A stretch of 40,334 bases of DNA from Bacteroidales bacterium (GTDB taxonomy: Bacteria; Bacteroidota; Bacteroidia; Bacteroidales; UBA932). Below are positions 33,366 to 40,334 of this stretch, one piece after another. The stretch spans positions 1-40,334 of the forward strand of contig JAFZKT010000036.1 of NCBI GenBank assembly GCA_017553545.1, written 5' to 3'. A model generated the notes under the pieces. It was given only the letters and a program-made list of their open reading frames with translations. It had not been told where the DNA came from and ran no database searches. Every line of letters begins with the position of its first letter. The stretch's first letter is position 1. Made by a program: the position numbers and the translations under genes.

Positions 33366-33369
33366 ACTG

Positions 33370-35466
33370 CTAGAAGAAGCGAGCCCTGTTGTCCTTAACT
33401 TTCTCTTCGCTCTCTTTGGAAAACAGCAACTGGGCGTGTCTGTTTTCAATCCGGCTCTGCGCCTGCTTGGCATCGTCCTCCGTAAAGAATGAACGCGTTT
33501 CACGGCTGTTCACCTTAAACACATAGATGCCATTGGAACCGGCTACGGGGCCTGAGATGACACCTTCCTTGGCCGATGCCACCGCACCGATGAACGCGGG
33601 ATCAGTGGACGGGGCGGAAGAGGTGGAGAAGGAAACTTCGGTGAGGTTGGACACGGTGGTCCCCAGTTTTTCCGCGATTTCTTCCAGGGAAGCAAGACCT
33701 GCAATGTCGGCGGCCACCTTCTCCTTGCGGGACTGGCTGTACTTCTGACGATAAAGCTTGGAACGGATGGCTTCGCTTACGTCGGCGAGGGGGGCGTAAC
33801 CTTCTTTCTTGACTTCCTTCACCGCTACGACAAAGTAAACCTGACCCCGCTTGCCGCCTTTCACCTTATCAAGTTCTTCCGAAACCTTGCCGGCTTTATT
33901 ATCAAACGCCCAGCGTGTGACGTTCTTGGCGTCTGACACACCGCTGTAGTATTCCCTGGCTTCTCCCCCGGACATGGTAATGGTTGTGGTCTGGGAATGA
34001 ATGCCCATCTCCTCACAGGCGGCCTTGTACTTTTCATAATCACCCGCGGCGCGGTTGGTCAGCTGCTGCGCCTTGTTGAAAGCGGCATTGTTGGTTTCGT
34101 CGCTGGCAATGGCGGTTTTCGCAAAGATGGCGACTTTCTTCTTGGGAAGGGCCTTGGTGGCCTTTGTCACTTCCACGACGTTCACGCCATTCCGGTTAGT
34201 CAGGATGAACGGCTGGCCGATTCTCGCCGTGAATACGGACTCGAAACCGGAGCCGGAAATCATCTCTTGGGTCAACCAGCCAAGGTTCCCCATTTCGCCG
34301 TCGGCGGCGTTAATTTTATCCAGAGATAGGGTGACGGCAACTTCGGAGAACGAACCGTTCTTCAGGGTAGAGAGCAACTCCTCTGCCTGTTGACGGGATT
34401 TTGAATCATTCGTCTCGCTGAGCAGGATGCGGCGCACATAGACGGAATCCGGAACGGAAGCCGTCTCCATAATGCGGGCGGCATAGAAAGAATCTCCGGA
34501 GCGGAAGACCGGGGAGACCCCGTCCTTGTTCTCCGAAACCCAGCTGTCAAGTTCAGAACTCCCGCTGTAGAGTTCGCCGTCCTTGTACCAGTTCTCATCC
34601 AACTGACGGTCGCTGTTCTGCAGCAGGAAGGCACGCATGTTGTCGGCCGATCCAAAGGAATCGTAAAGGGACGCAAACTTTTCATTCTCCGCCTCTACGT
34701 CCGCTGCGGAAGGAGTCTCTCCGTCAAATACGGCATACTCTATAACGCGGGCCTCTTCCTGTTTGTAGTTCTCCTTGTGATCCTTGTAGTACCGTTCGAT
34801 TTCCGCCGGGGAAACCACGATGGAAGAATCCACCGGGTAATAGCTGTTGGGAACCATCACGAAGTCCACGTTGGCCACGGTGTTATTTTCCTCAATGGCG
34901 CGCCTGACCTCCAGGGAGTTTACATAGCCGGCGGCATTGAAGAGGGCATAATACTTTTGGATGAGAAGCCCCGTGCGGCATTTATCCACCATGTATTTAC
35001 GCTGACGCCGCCTCATCTCACCAAGCTGGCTTTTTTCTTTGCACTCTGCATCGAACTGCTGCGCCAATGAATCTGAATACACCCCGTCCTGGTCATAGAA
35101 GTAAAGGCTGAAGGCATCACGCAGTTCATCCTCTCCAACGGAAACGCCGGCTTTTTCAATGGCCGGGAGATAAAGGTTCTTTATCACCAAATCATTCCAG
35201 ACTTCATCACGAATCTGACGCTGGATATCCTCTCCGGAAGTGGGAAGTCCTTCTGATTCGTAGTATCTGGAATATTCCGCCACTTTATCGTTGAATTCTT
35301 CATAAGAAATCTTTTTCCCGTCAATCTTTCCAACGGTATCATTACCGGAAGACTGGAAGAAACCTAAAATGTCCTGCGGGGAAACAAGGAACAGGAGCAA
35401 ACCGATGGCAATGATGATGGTTGCACCAATGCCGAATTTAGTTCTGATGGTCTCGAGAGCTGCCAT
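33370..35466 (-). CDS. ppiD: PpiD/SurA-type periplasmic peptidyl-prolyl isomerase
   Basis: 698 aa. One N-terminal membrane anchor (about 12-31, 'IGATIIIAIGLLLFLVS') followed by a SurA_N-like helical domain ('VGKIDGKKISYEEFNDKV'), a parvulin domain around 340-450 ('VRRILLSE', then 'GEMGNLGWLTQEMISGSGFE') and a further PpiD-like C-terminal region. It is a membrane-anchored chaperone for outer-membrane protein folding. The context with lptC and two envelope genes supports this. It has its own -7 box at 35503 in the 67-bp gap after lptC. Confidence 0.9.
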   Translation of the reverse strand: MAALETIRTKFGIGATIIIAIGLLLFLVSPQDILGFFQSSGNDTVGKIDGKKISYEEFNDKVAEYSRYYESEGLPTSGEDIQRQIRDEVWNDLVIKNLYLPAIEKAGVSVGEDELRDAFSLYFYDQDGVYSDSLAQQFDAECKEKSQLGEMRRRQRKYMVDKCRTGLLIQKYYALFNAAGYVNSLEVRRAIEENNTVANVDFVMVPNSYYPVDSSIVVSPAEIERYYKDHKENYKQEEARVIEYAVFDGETPSAADVEAENEKFASLYDSFGSADNMRAFLLQNSDRQLDENWYKDGELYSGSSELDSWVSENKDGVSPVFRSGDSFYAARIMETASVPDSVYVRRILLSETNDSKSRQQAEELLSTLKNGSFSEVAVTLSLDKINAADGEMGNLGWLTQEMISGSGFESVFTARIGQPFILTNRNGVNVVEVTKATKALPKKKVAIFAKTAIASDETNNAAFNKAQQLTNRAAGDYEKYKAACEEMGIHSQTTTITMSGGEAREYYSGVSDAKNVTRWAFDNKAGKVSEELDKVKGGKRGQVYFVVAVKEVKKEGYAPLADVSEAIRSKLYRQKYSQSRKEKVAADIAGLASLEEIAEKLGTTVSNLTEVSFSTSSAPSTDPAFIGAVASAKEGVISGPVAGSNGIYVFKVNSRETRSFFTEDDAKQAQSRIENRHAQLLFSKESEEKVKDNRARFF

Positions 35467-35502
35467 TTTATGTTAGTTTTTTTAATATTTCGATAAAGGG
35501 TT

Positions 35503-35511
35503 GCAAAAATA
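35503..35511 (-). promoter_or_regulatory. -7 box (TATTTTTGC) for ppiD
   Basis: TAnnTTTG match, G 38 nt upstream of ATG 35466, in an AT-rich gap. Confidence 0.6.
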
Positions 35512-35533
35512 CGAATTTTCTTCGAAAATCCCA

Positions 35534-36163
35534 CTATTTTTTTGGAAGGGGGCCGATAAAATTCACCATATCAATGACAACGTTGGTTGAATCGGCGTCA
35601 AGAAGGAACTCGTTGTCAAAGGGGTTGAGCAGGATGGCGTTCCGTGCCATTTCGTCCGATCGCATCCCCACGCCCTGCATATAACCGGACGGCGCTGTCA
35701 GCTTTATATAGCAATCCGTCCAGATTTCACGCTTTTCGCTGTCCCAGTACAAGGTGTCCGTCTCCATTTTCTCCTGTTTGACGATGTTCGTCACCACCAC
35801 TTTCCCATAGGCCGACCAACGTTCCTCGTTGATCCGGTTGGGCTGTACGTCGTGGCGCGCCTCCCGGGCGACGATGGTGGTTTCCAGGGTCCCGTCTTCC
35901 GCATAGGCAAAGACATGGATGCCCTTCGGAAAGAGGTCATACGTGAGGGTGTCCAGCTCATAACTCTCCATCCTGGGCGCTTCTACACGCAGTTTCAGCA
36001 CACCATTCTCCGACTGGACGAAGAACATGCTGTCCAGGGTCTGGATGGGCGTAACCGACAGATCCAGCTTCTCCGCTTCGGACAGTTTTCCCTTGCATGA
36101 ATAGACGACGAAAGCAAGCGCCAGGGCGCTTGCCATCATCGAAAATATGCTTCTGAATTTCAC
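35534..36163 (-). CDS. lptC: LPS export protein LptC, lipoprotein form
   Basis: 209 aa. N-terminal signal with lipobox VYSC (Cys23), the usual form in Bacteroidota where LptC is lipidated rather than a bitopic protein. Mature part follows the LptC beta-jellyroll pattern: 'MFFVQSENGVLKLRVEAPRM', 'TYDLFPKGIHVFAYAEDG', 'REARHDVQPNRI', 'TDTLYWDSEKREIWTDCYIKLT' and 'GVGMRSDEM'. It bridges LptB2FG to LptA in LPS transport. It lies 3 bp after the TPR gene stop, so cotranscribed. Confidence 0.92.
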   Translation of the reverse strand: MKFRSIFSMMASALALAFVVYSCKGKLSEAEKLDLSVTPIQTLDSMFFVQSENGVLKLRVEAPRMESYELDTLTYDLFPKGIHVFAYAEDGTLETTIVAREARHDVQPNRINEERWSAYGKVVVTNIVKQEKMETDTLYWDSEKREIWTDCYIKLTAPSGYMQGVGMRSDEMARNAILLNPFDNEFLLDADSTNVVIDMVNFIGPLPKK

Positions 36164-36166
36164 TGC

Positions 36167-37531
36167 TTACTGGACACGGACGGTAGTGGTGGCCGACATG
36201 CCGCCGCAGGAAACCGTATAGCTCTGTCCCTTGGTGAGGTCATACATGAAGGCGTCGGATGCAGCCGGATAATAACGGGATGCGTTGGCAATCTTTGCAG
36301 AGGCGTCGGATGCCAGGGAAGCATCCACGTTGCGGGCCTTCTGGTAGTAATCCGTGGCCACCCAATAGCGGGCCCACTTGCCTACCGTGTCACCACAAGG
36401 GGCCGAAGCCCAGAGGTTACCCATGATCAGGTAGGCCTTGCCGGCATAACCTTTATCCAGGTCGATGGCCCGACGGGCAGCGTCATAAGCCTTTCCGCGC
36501 ATACCATTCTTGTAGCAGAAGGCGGCCATTTCGTAATTGTACTGGGCATCCAGATCCTCGCCGGACTCTTCCGCATCGATGGCCTGCTGCAGGCTGGCGG
36601 CAGCATCGGCCACGTTTCCGCGGGCGGCGTTCAGCTTGTACAGGGCATAAGCGCTGCTGTGGGAAGGTTTCATCTTATGCATCGAGTTCACGGCCTTGTA
36701 GTAGAGGTCTGTGGAGGCGCAGCCTTCGGTCTTCTGCATCATATTGACGATGTTGGAAACCAGCGACAGGTTCTCAGGATCCGCCTCATAGCGGGGACCG
36801 AAAATGGTGATAAGGTTGTCGCAGGAGGCCACGTTGCTGGAGGCGAAGATGGATTCAACCTCTCCTTTCTGTTTGGCCTTGTCCTCTTCTTCAGCCTCAT
36901 CCTTGCAGACATAGTTCTCCATGTGGCCGGAGACTGTGTCGTACAGACTGATGATGTCCTCGGCGCCCAACTGGTTGTCCCGGTACAGGGCGACGGCCGA
37001 CGAAAAGACATTCCTCAGAATCTTGGGTGCGGTTTCATCGCCCAGTTCATCCATGATGGGTTTCAGGGATTCGTAGAAGAATTTCTGGTCGTTGTTGTTG
37101 AGATCCGAGATGTACTGGATTACATAGAATCCCTTATTGGTAAGGATTTCCCTCTTGGTATCATACACAACGCCGTTTTTCTTGGCCTGGGGATAATACT
37201 GCAGACGCTCGTCCAGGAGGGTGAGCAAAGAGTCGTACTGGGCGTGGGCCAGTTCGAAGTTTTTCGCCGCGATATTCCTGTCAAGCGCACTTTTCATCAT
37301 CTTGGCTCCATGAATGTAGATGTTCTGCTTGAAATTCTTGGGGCAGATGGAATAAGCGACACGCCAGCTGGTGAATGCGTCCTTGTTATTTTTCGCAGCA
37401 AGGTAATCCTGATAATAACGAGTGTACTCGCTGCAGGGATCCGGATTCTGCTGCGGCTGGGCCGAAGCATTGAAGGCGCCGACCATAAAGAGGCCGGCTG
37501 CAGCCATAAGGAGAATACCTAACTTTTTCAT
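36167..37531 (-). CDS. Exported TPR-repeat protein
   Basis: 454 aa. Signal peptide (1-24, cleavage after 'NASA'). Mature part is largely helical with TPR-like pairs, for example 'AYALYKLNAARGNVADAAASLQQAI', 'YNYEMAAFCYKNGMRGKAYDAARRAI' and 'DLDKGYAGKAYLIMGNL'. The C-terminus ends in a short beta stretch 'GQSYTVSCGGMSATTTVRVQ'. Its position between a barrel gene and lptC is a layout I recall from Bacteroides genomes, and suggests an envelope-assembly role. No specific function is known. Confidence 0.8.
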   Translation of the reverse strand: MKKLGILLMAAAGLFMVGAFNASAQPQQNPDPCSEYTRYYQDYLAAKNNKDAFTSWRVAYSICPKNFKQNIYIHGAKMMKSALDRNIAAKNFELAHAQYDSLLTLLDERLQYYPQAKKNGVVYDTKREILTNKGFYVIQYISDLNNNDQKFFYESLKPIMDELGDETAPKILRNVFSSAVALYRDNQLGAEDIISLYDTVSGHMENYVCKDEAEEEDKAKQKGEVESIFASSNVASCDNLITIFGPRYEADPENLSLVSNIVNMMQKTEGCASTDLYYKAVNSMHKMKPSHSSAYALYKLNAARGNVADAAASLQQAIDAEESGEDLDAQYNYEMAAFCYKNGMRGKAYDAARRAIDLDKGYAGKAYLIMGNLWASAPCGDTVGKWARYWVATDYYQKARNVDASLASDASAKIANASRYYPAASDAFMYDLTKGQSYTVSCGGMSATTTVRVQ

Positions 37532-37576
37532 ATCAAAATAGTTTTTTTCAGTCTCAAATTTTCAATTTCCGTACCA

Positions 37577-38863
37577 TTACTCATAAGCACGCTTCTGGAA
37601 CCAGATGTCAAACACGTTGAATCCAACGTTGAAACCAAAGTAGTTTTCCTTGACGGAAGCGCCTCCAAGGCCTCTTTGGCCGATGTCTATACCCAGCGAA
37701 ATACCATTATACCAACGGAAGACGGGAAGGGTGACGCCCAGGGTGATACCGGCGGTATTGACAGGGTTTCCACCCACCGTATAATACGATTGTTCGAAGT
37801 ATGCGCCGGCCCGGTAAGTACACCGCCTGAGGTAATAACGGATATCCGACCGGTTGGGTGTGAATTCGGCTCCCAGGCGGAAGCTCTGACCAACGGAAGG
37901 GGCAAATACCGCATCTCCGCTATTGGAGAAGCCTATCACCTGGTCCAGATTGCTGGAACTCCAGTCCGTGCGGGTGTAATCGAATTCGGCGAAGAATTTA
38001 TCCCCAAGGGAATAGGACAGGCCTATACCCAGCTCGCTGCCCAGCCGCAGGTTTTTGTCCTTCAGTTCTATTACGCTTCGCTGCCGGTCATAGCTTCCCT
38101 TTTCCGTGTAATGGACACTCTGTCCGTTCATCTTAGAGGCCAGCTGGTAGGTGGCGCCCAGGGTGAGGGCCGACTTCCCCGCAAGTTTCTGCGCATACTG
38201 CAGGCCGAATTTAACGCCCAGACTGCTCACCCGGAGGGAGTCCCCGGACTGGAAATTACGGTAAGAGGATTCTGCGTAGGAGGTGCCGGCATCCTTGGAT
38301 ATGTTGCCAAAGTTGTAGTTGAATTGGGCTCCCAGGGAGAGGCGGTTCCAAAAAGTTACGCCCGCGCCGGCGAAGAACTGGTACAAGCCGCCGTTTCCGG
38401 CCGATACGAAAGTCTGTTTTCCGCTGTCCGGATCTATCTTGGACGAGGTGATGGAATAGCCCACATCGCTGATGGGGCGGATGCCAAGCATCATGGCCGT
38501 GTGGCGCCAAAGCGGGAAGGAAATGACAAAATCGTCTATATTCAGCAGCGTATTGACGTTTTTCTTATTGCCGTCGCTGAAAATGGACATCCGTCCGGCA
38601 AGGCCGAAATCCGACATGAAGGACAGGGAGTCCCGCGCGGTGACGGCGGCCGGATTCAGGACGTTGACGAAACGGTTGTTGCGGGCCGCAATGCCCACGC
38701 CGCCCATTCCGCGGTTCCAGGATGTCCCGCTCTGGTGCAGCTGCCCCACCCCGAAAACGGAATAAGGGGAATAGCCGCCGTAGGTACCGTCCGTCTGCGC
38801 AAAAACGCCGGCGGCGGTCAGAAACAGCGACAAAAGCACCAGGTTAATTTTCTTTCCGAACAT
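37577..38863 (-). CDS. Outer-membrane beta-barrel protein, FadL/OMPP1-like
   Basis: 428 aa. Signal peptide (1-22, ending 'GVFAQ'). The mature start 'YGGYSPYSVFGVGQLHQSGTSWNRGMGGVGIA' followed by 'FVNVLNPAAVTARDSLSF' is the OMPP1/FadL-like pattern with a plug-like N-terminus and Asn-Pro-Ala motif. Alternating strands fill the rest. It sits in the coaX-barrel-TPR-lptC cluster, with its ATG 20 bp inside coaX. The substrate is unknown; some relatives take part in type IX secretion (PorV-type), but I cannot assign that here. Confidence 0.8.
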   Translation of the reverse strand: MFGKKINLVLLSLFLTAAGVFAQTDGTYGGYSPYSVFGVGQLHQSGTSWNRGMGGVGIAARNNRFVNVLNPAAVTARDSLSFMSDFGLAGRMSIFSDGNKKNVNTLLNIDDFVISFPLWRHTAMMLGIRPISDVGYSITSSKIDPDSGKQTFVSAGNGGLYQFFAGAGVTFWNRLSLGAQFNYNFGNISKDAGTSYAESSYRNFQSGDSLRVSSLGVKFGLQYAQKLAGKSALTLGATYQLASKMNGQSVHYTEKGSYDRQRSVIELKDKNLRLGSELGIGLSYSLGDKFFAEFDYTRTDWSSSNLDQVIGFSNSGDAVFAPSVGQSFRLGAEFTPNRSDIRYYLRRCTYRAGAYFEQSYYTVGGNPVNTAGITLGVTLPVFRWYNGISLGIDIGQRGLGGASVKENYFGFNVGFNVFDIWFQKRAYE

Positions 38864-39569
38864 ACTCGTCTGCCATTAAGGTAAGTCCCATCAGGACCAG
38901 GTTGCAAATTGCAAAGATGGAACTTTTCATCCGTTTTGCAAAATAATTCGCATCCCCGCCGGTAAATACCGTGATGTTGTCCGGATGGGCACGCAGGTAC
39001 CCCTCGATTTCAAATATGATGCCTGAAACTACTCCACTTTCAATGGAGGACTGCTCTGAAAGGCCGGTTTCAACCGGATTCTCGGGAATTTCCACCAGAG
39101 GGAGGGAACGGGAATAACGGCTGAGGGCTTTGAAGCGGGTGTGGAACCCCAGGGAGATGTTACCACCCAGGTAAACACCCTCCGCGTCCGTGAAATCTAC
39201 CGAAAGGGTGGTGCCGAAATCCACGATGGTGCAGCCCCTTCCACGGAACAGATAACGGGCCGCCAGGATGGCCGCCGCACGGTCGTACGACAGGTAGGCC
39301 GGCAGACCGTGCGAGAGGAGCGCCTCCCGATGGTTGGCGTCCAGCACCAGCAGCCGCGAACATTCGCCCCCCAGCGTGTTTACATCGGCCTCTGAAAGGG
39401 GGAAGACGGAGGAAATCACCAGGGCGACCGGCTTTTCCCGCTGGGTAAGGGAGAGGATGAAGTCCATATACTTCTCCCCCTGGTAGCGGAAAGTCTTGCC
39501 CAGGGTCATGGACTCCGACCAGGCGGCCTTCAGCGCGGTGTTTCCTATTTCTACCACCAAGTTCGACAT
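38844..39569 (-). CDS. coaX: Type III pantothenate kinase
   Basis: 241 aa. It phosphorylates pantothenate in the first step of coenzyme A synthesis. ASKHA-fold motifs: 'VVEIGNTALKAAW' (phosphate 1; Glu7 where most members have Asp), 'LSYDRAAAILAARYLF', 'CTIVDFGTTLSVDF' (DxGT) and 'GVYLGGNISLGF' (GGxI). Ends with 'TVFTGGDANYFAK' and 'NLVLMGL'. Located 18 bp after the mfd stop and overlapping the barrel gene by 20 bp. Type III enzymes need a monovalent cation and are insensitive to CoA feedback. Confidence 0.93.
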   Translation of the reverse strand: MSNLVVEIGNTALKAAWSESMTLGKTFRYQGEKYMDFILSLTQREKPVALVISSVFPLSEADVNTLGGECSRLLVLDANHREALLSHGLPAYLSYDRAAAILAARYLFRGRGCTIVDFGTTLSVDFTDAEGVYLGGNISLGFHTRFKALSRYSRSLPLVEIPENPVETGLSEQSSIESGVVSGIIFEIEGYLRAHPDNITVFTGGDANYFAKRMKSSIFAICNLVLMGLTLMADEYVRKEN

Positions 39570-39574
39570 AGCTC

Positions 39575-39583
39575 ACAAAAGTA
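39575..39583 (-). promoter_or_regulatory. -7 box (TACTTTTGT) for coaX; predicts a leaderless transcript
   Basis: TAnnTTTG match inside the 18-bp gap between the mfd stop and coaX. Its G is 7 nt before ATG 39569. Confidence 0.6.
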
Positions 39584-39587
39584 CGAA

Positions 39588-40334
39588 TTATTGCAGTCTT
39601 TTCAAAATCCGGAGGGCCTTGTCCAGGGTATCCACGCCCCGCGAAACGGTGCGCAGCCGGCCGCCTTCCTGGTTGAACTTGTACTGTGCCTGGTTCTCGT
39701 TCACGTGGCTCAGTACCCGCTCAAACACCTTGGATTTATAGTAGGCCGACATGGGATTGCTCACGAAGAACATGATCTGCATCCCGTTCTTGACGATAAT
39801 CTTTTCAAAGCCAAGTCGGGAACCCAGATTTATGATTTTCACTACATTAAGCAGGTTCTTGACTTCCTCGGGCAACGGCCCGAAACGATCCTCGATCTGC
39901 CGGCCGATGCGGTCGATTTCCTTCTCTTCAGTCTGGGCGTCCAGCATCTTGTAAACGCGGATTTTTTCGGCCGATATATCAATGTAGTCGTCGGGAATAT
40001 GGGCGGGTTTGTCGGTTTCGATGGTACAGTCGTCCACAAACTTTTCCGCGCTTCCCTTTACCTGGATGCCGGTTTCCACGCCCAGTTCCTCCATCGCTTC
40101 GGAGAGGATCTTCTGGTAGGTTTCGTAACCCATATCCGTAATGAAGCCGCTTTGTTCGGCCCCCAGGAGATTTCCGGCGCCGCGGATGTCCAGGTCCTGC
40201 ATAGCGATGTTGAAGCCGCTTCCCAGGTCGCTGAACTCTTCAATGGCCCTCAGGCGCCTCCGGGCTTCGTCCGTCAGGGAAATCAGCGGCGGAACTATCA
40301 GATAACAGAAGGCCTTGCGGTTGGAGCGGCCCAC
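39588..40334 (-). CDS. mfd: Transcription-repair coupling factor Mfd, C-terminal part
   Basis: The last 248 codons are visible; the 5' part is beyond the right edge. The first residues GRSNRKAFCYL are the end of the helicase motif VI region, followed by 'RLRAIEEFSDLGSGFNIAMQDLDIRGAGNLLG', the conserved TRG motif that couples ATP hydrolysis to translocation in Mfd and RecG. The rest is the TRCF C-terminal domain D7 ('DDYIDISAEKIRVYK', 'IGRQIEDRFGPLPEEV'). Mfd removes stalled RNA polymerase and recruits UvrA. Confidence 0.96.
   Translation of the reverse strand: MGRSNRKAFCYLIVPPLISLTDEARRRLRAIEEFSDLGSGFNIAMQDLDIRGAGNLLGAEQSGFITDMGYETYQKILSEAMEELGVETGIQVKGSAEKFVDDCTIETDKPAHIPDDYIDISAEKIRVYKMLDAQTEEKEIDRIGRQIEDRFGPLPEEVKNLLNVVKIINLGSRLGFEKIIVKNGMQIMFFVSNPMSAYYKSKVFERVLSHVNENQAQYKFNQEGGRLRTVSRGVDTLDKALRILKRLQ

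Noticed and set aside
33339-33503. N-terminal extension of YchF
   Set aside because: The added residues are translated interspersed repeat and the end of ppiD on the same strand; YchF proteins begin at the chosen Met.

Overview
The window reads as chromosomal DNA of a fairly high-GC member of the Bacteroidota, probably Bacteroidales from a gut-like habitat (lineage is inference). Signs: almost every transcription unit is preceded by a TAnnTTTG-type -7 box rather than a sigma70 -10 box; Shine-Dalgarno sequences are not evident; and many families are typical of the phylum: dipeptidyl-peptidase 7, fimbrillin-like lipoprotein, M6 protease with a carboxypeptidase-regulatory domain, BspA-type leucine-rich repeats, DUF5106-thioredoxin lipoprotein, LptC lipoprotein, YfhO. 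There are no rRNA or tRNA genes, phage, insertion sequences or CRISPR arrays that I can recognise.

Layout. 1-2746: an EF-G paralogue with a degenerate GTPase centre (minus, cut by the left edge), divergent from a beta-barrel gene and rnhB. 3411-8090: a surface/secretion cluster (45-aa peptide, fimbrillin-like lipoprotein, M6 metalloprotease, small lipoprotein) closed by a terminator. 8160-11349: DPP7 divergent from the Mrp/ApbC Fe-S carrier. 11304-15151: yfhO and a glycosyltransferase, translationally coupled. 15191-18004: a predicted exported peptide deformylase, a lipoprotein and a BspA-like LRR protein. 18354-22464: DUF1508 protein, galM and mutS, bracketed by two inverted copies of an unusual repeat element. 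22843-25505: thyA-folA-NSS transporter operon. 25530-29546: a 1007-aa HEXXH/propeller/barrel protein divergent from a DUF5106-thioredoxin lipoprotein. 29543-31280: galK and a CpXC zinc-ribbon protein. 31304-40334: a long co-directional run mfd-coaX-barrel-TPR-lptC-ppiD-ychF-endonuclease, mostly envelope biogenesis and housekeeping.

Most striking observations. (1) A pair of about 230-290 bp elements (18053-18282 minus, 22475-22760 plus), each a 95-bp block (84/95 identical between copies) followed by 9-bp GGnGCAGGT units repeated at 22-bp spacing and then inverted units. Each lies just downstream of a gene, in the sense orientation, between convergent genes. (2) The heptamer GGCCGAT/ATCGGCC occurs about 59 times in 40 kb by hand count, roughly eight times the base-composition expectation, in all reading frames. 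(3) At eight genes the -7 box ends so close to the start codon that transcripts should be leaderless, and four divergent pairs place their two -7 boxes 12-13 bp apart. (4) A multi-palindrome insertion sits in frame inside yfhO.
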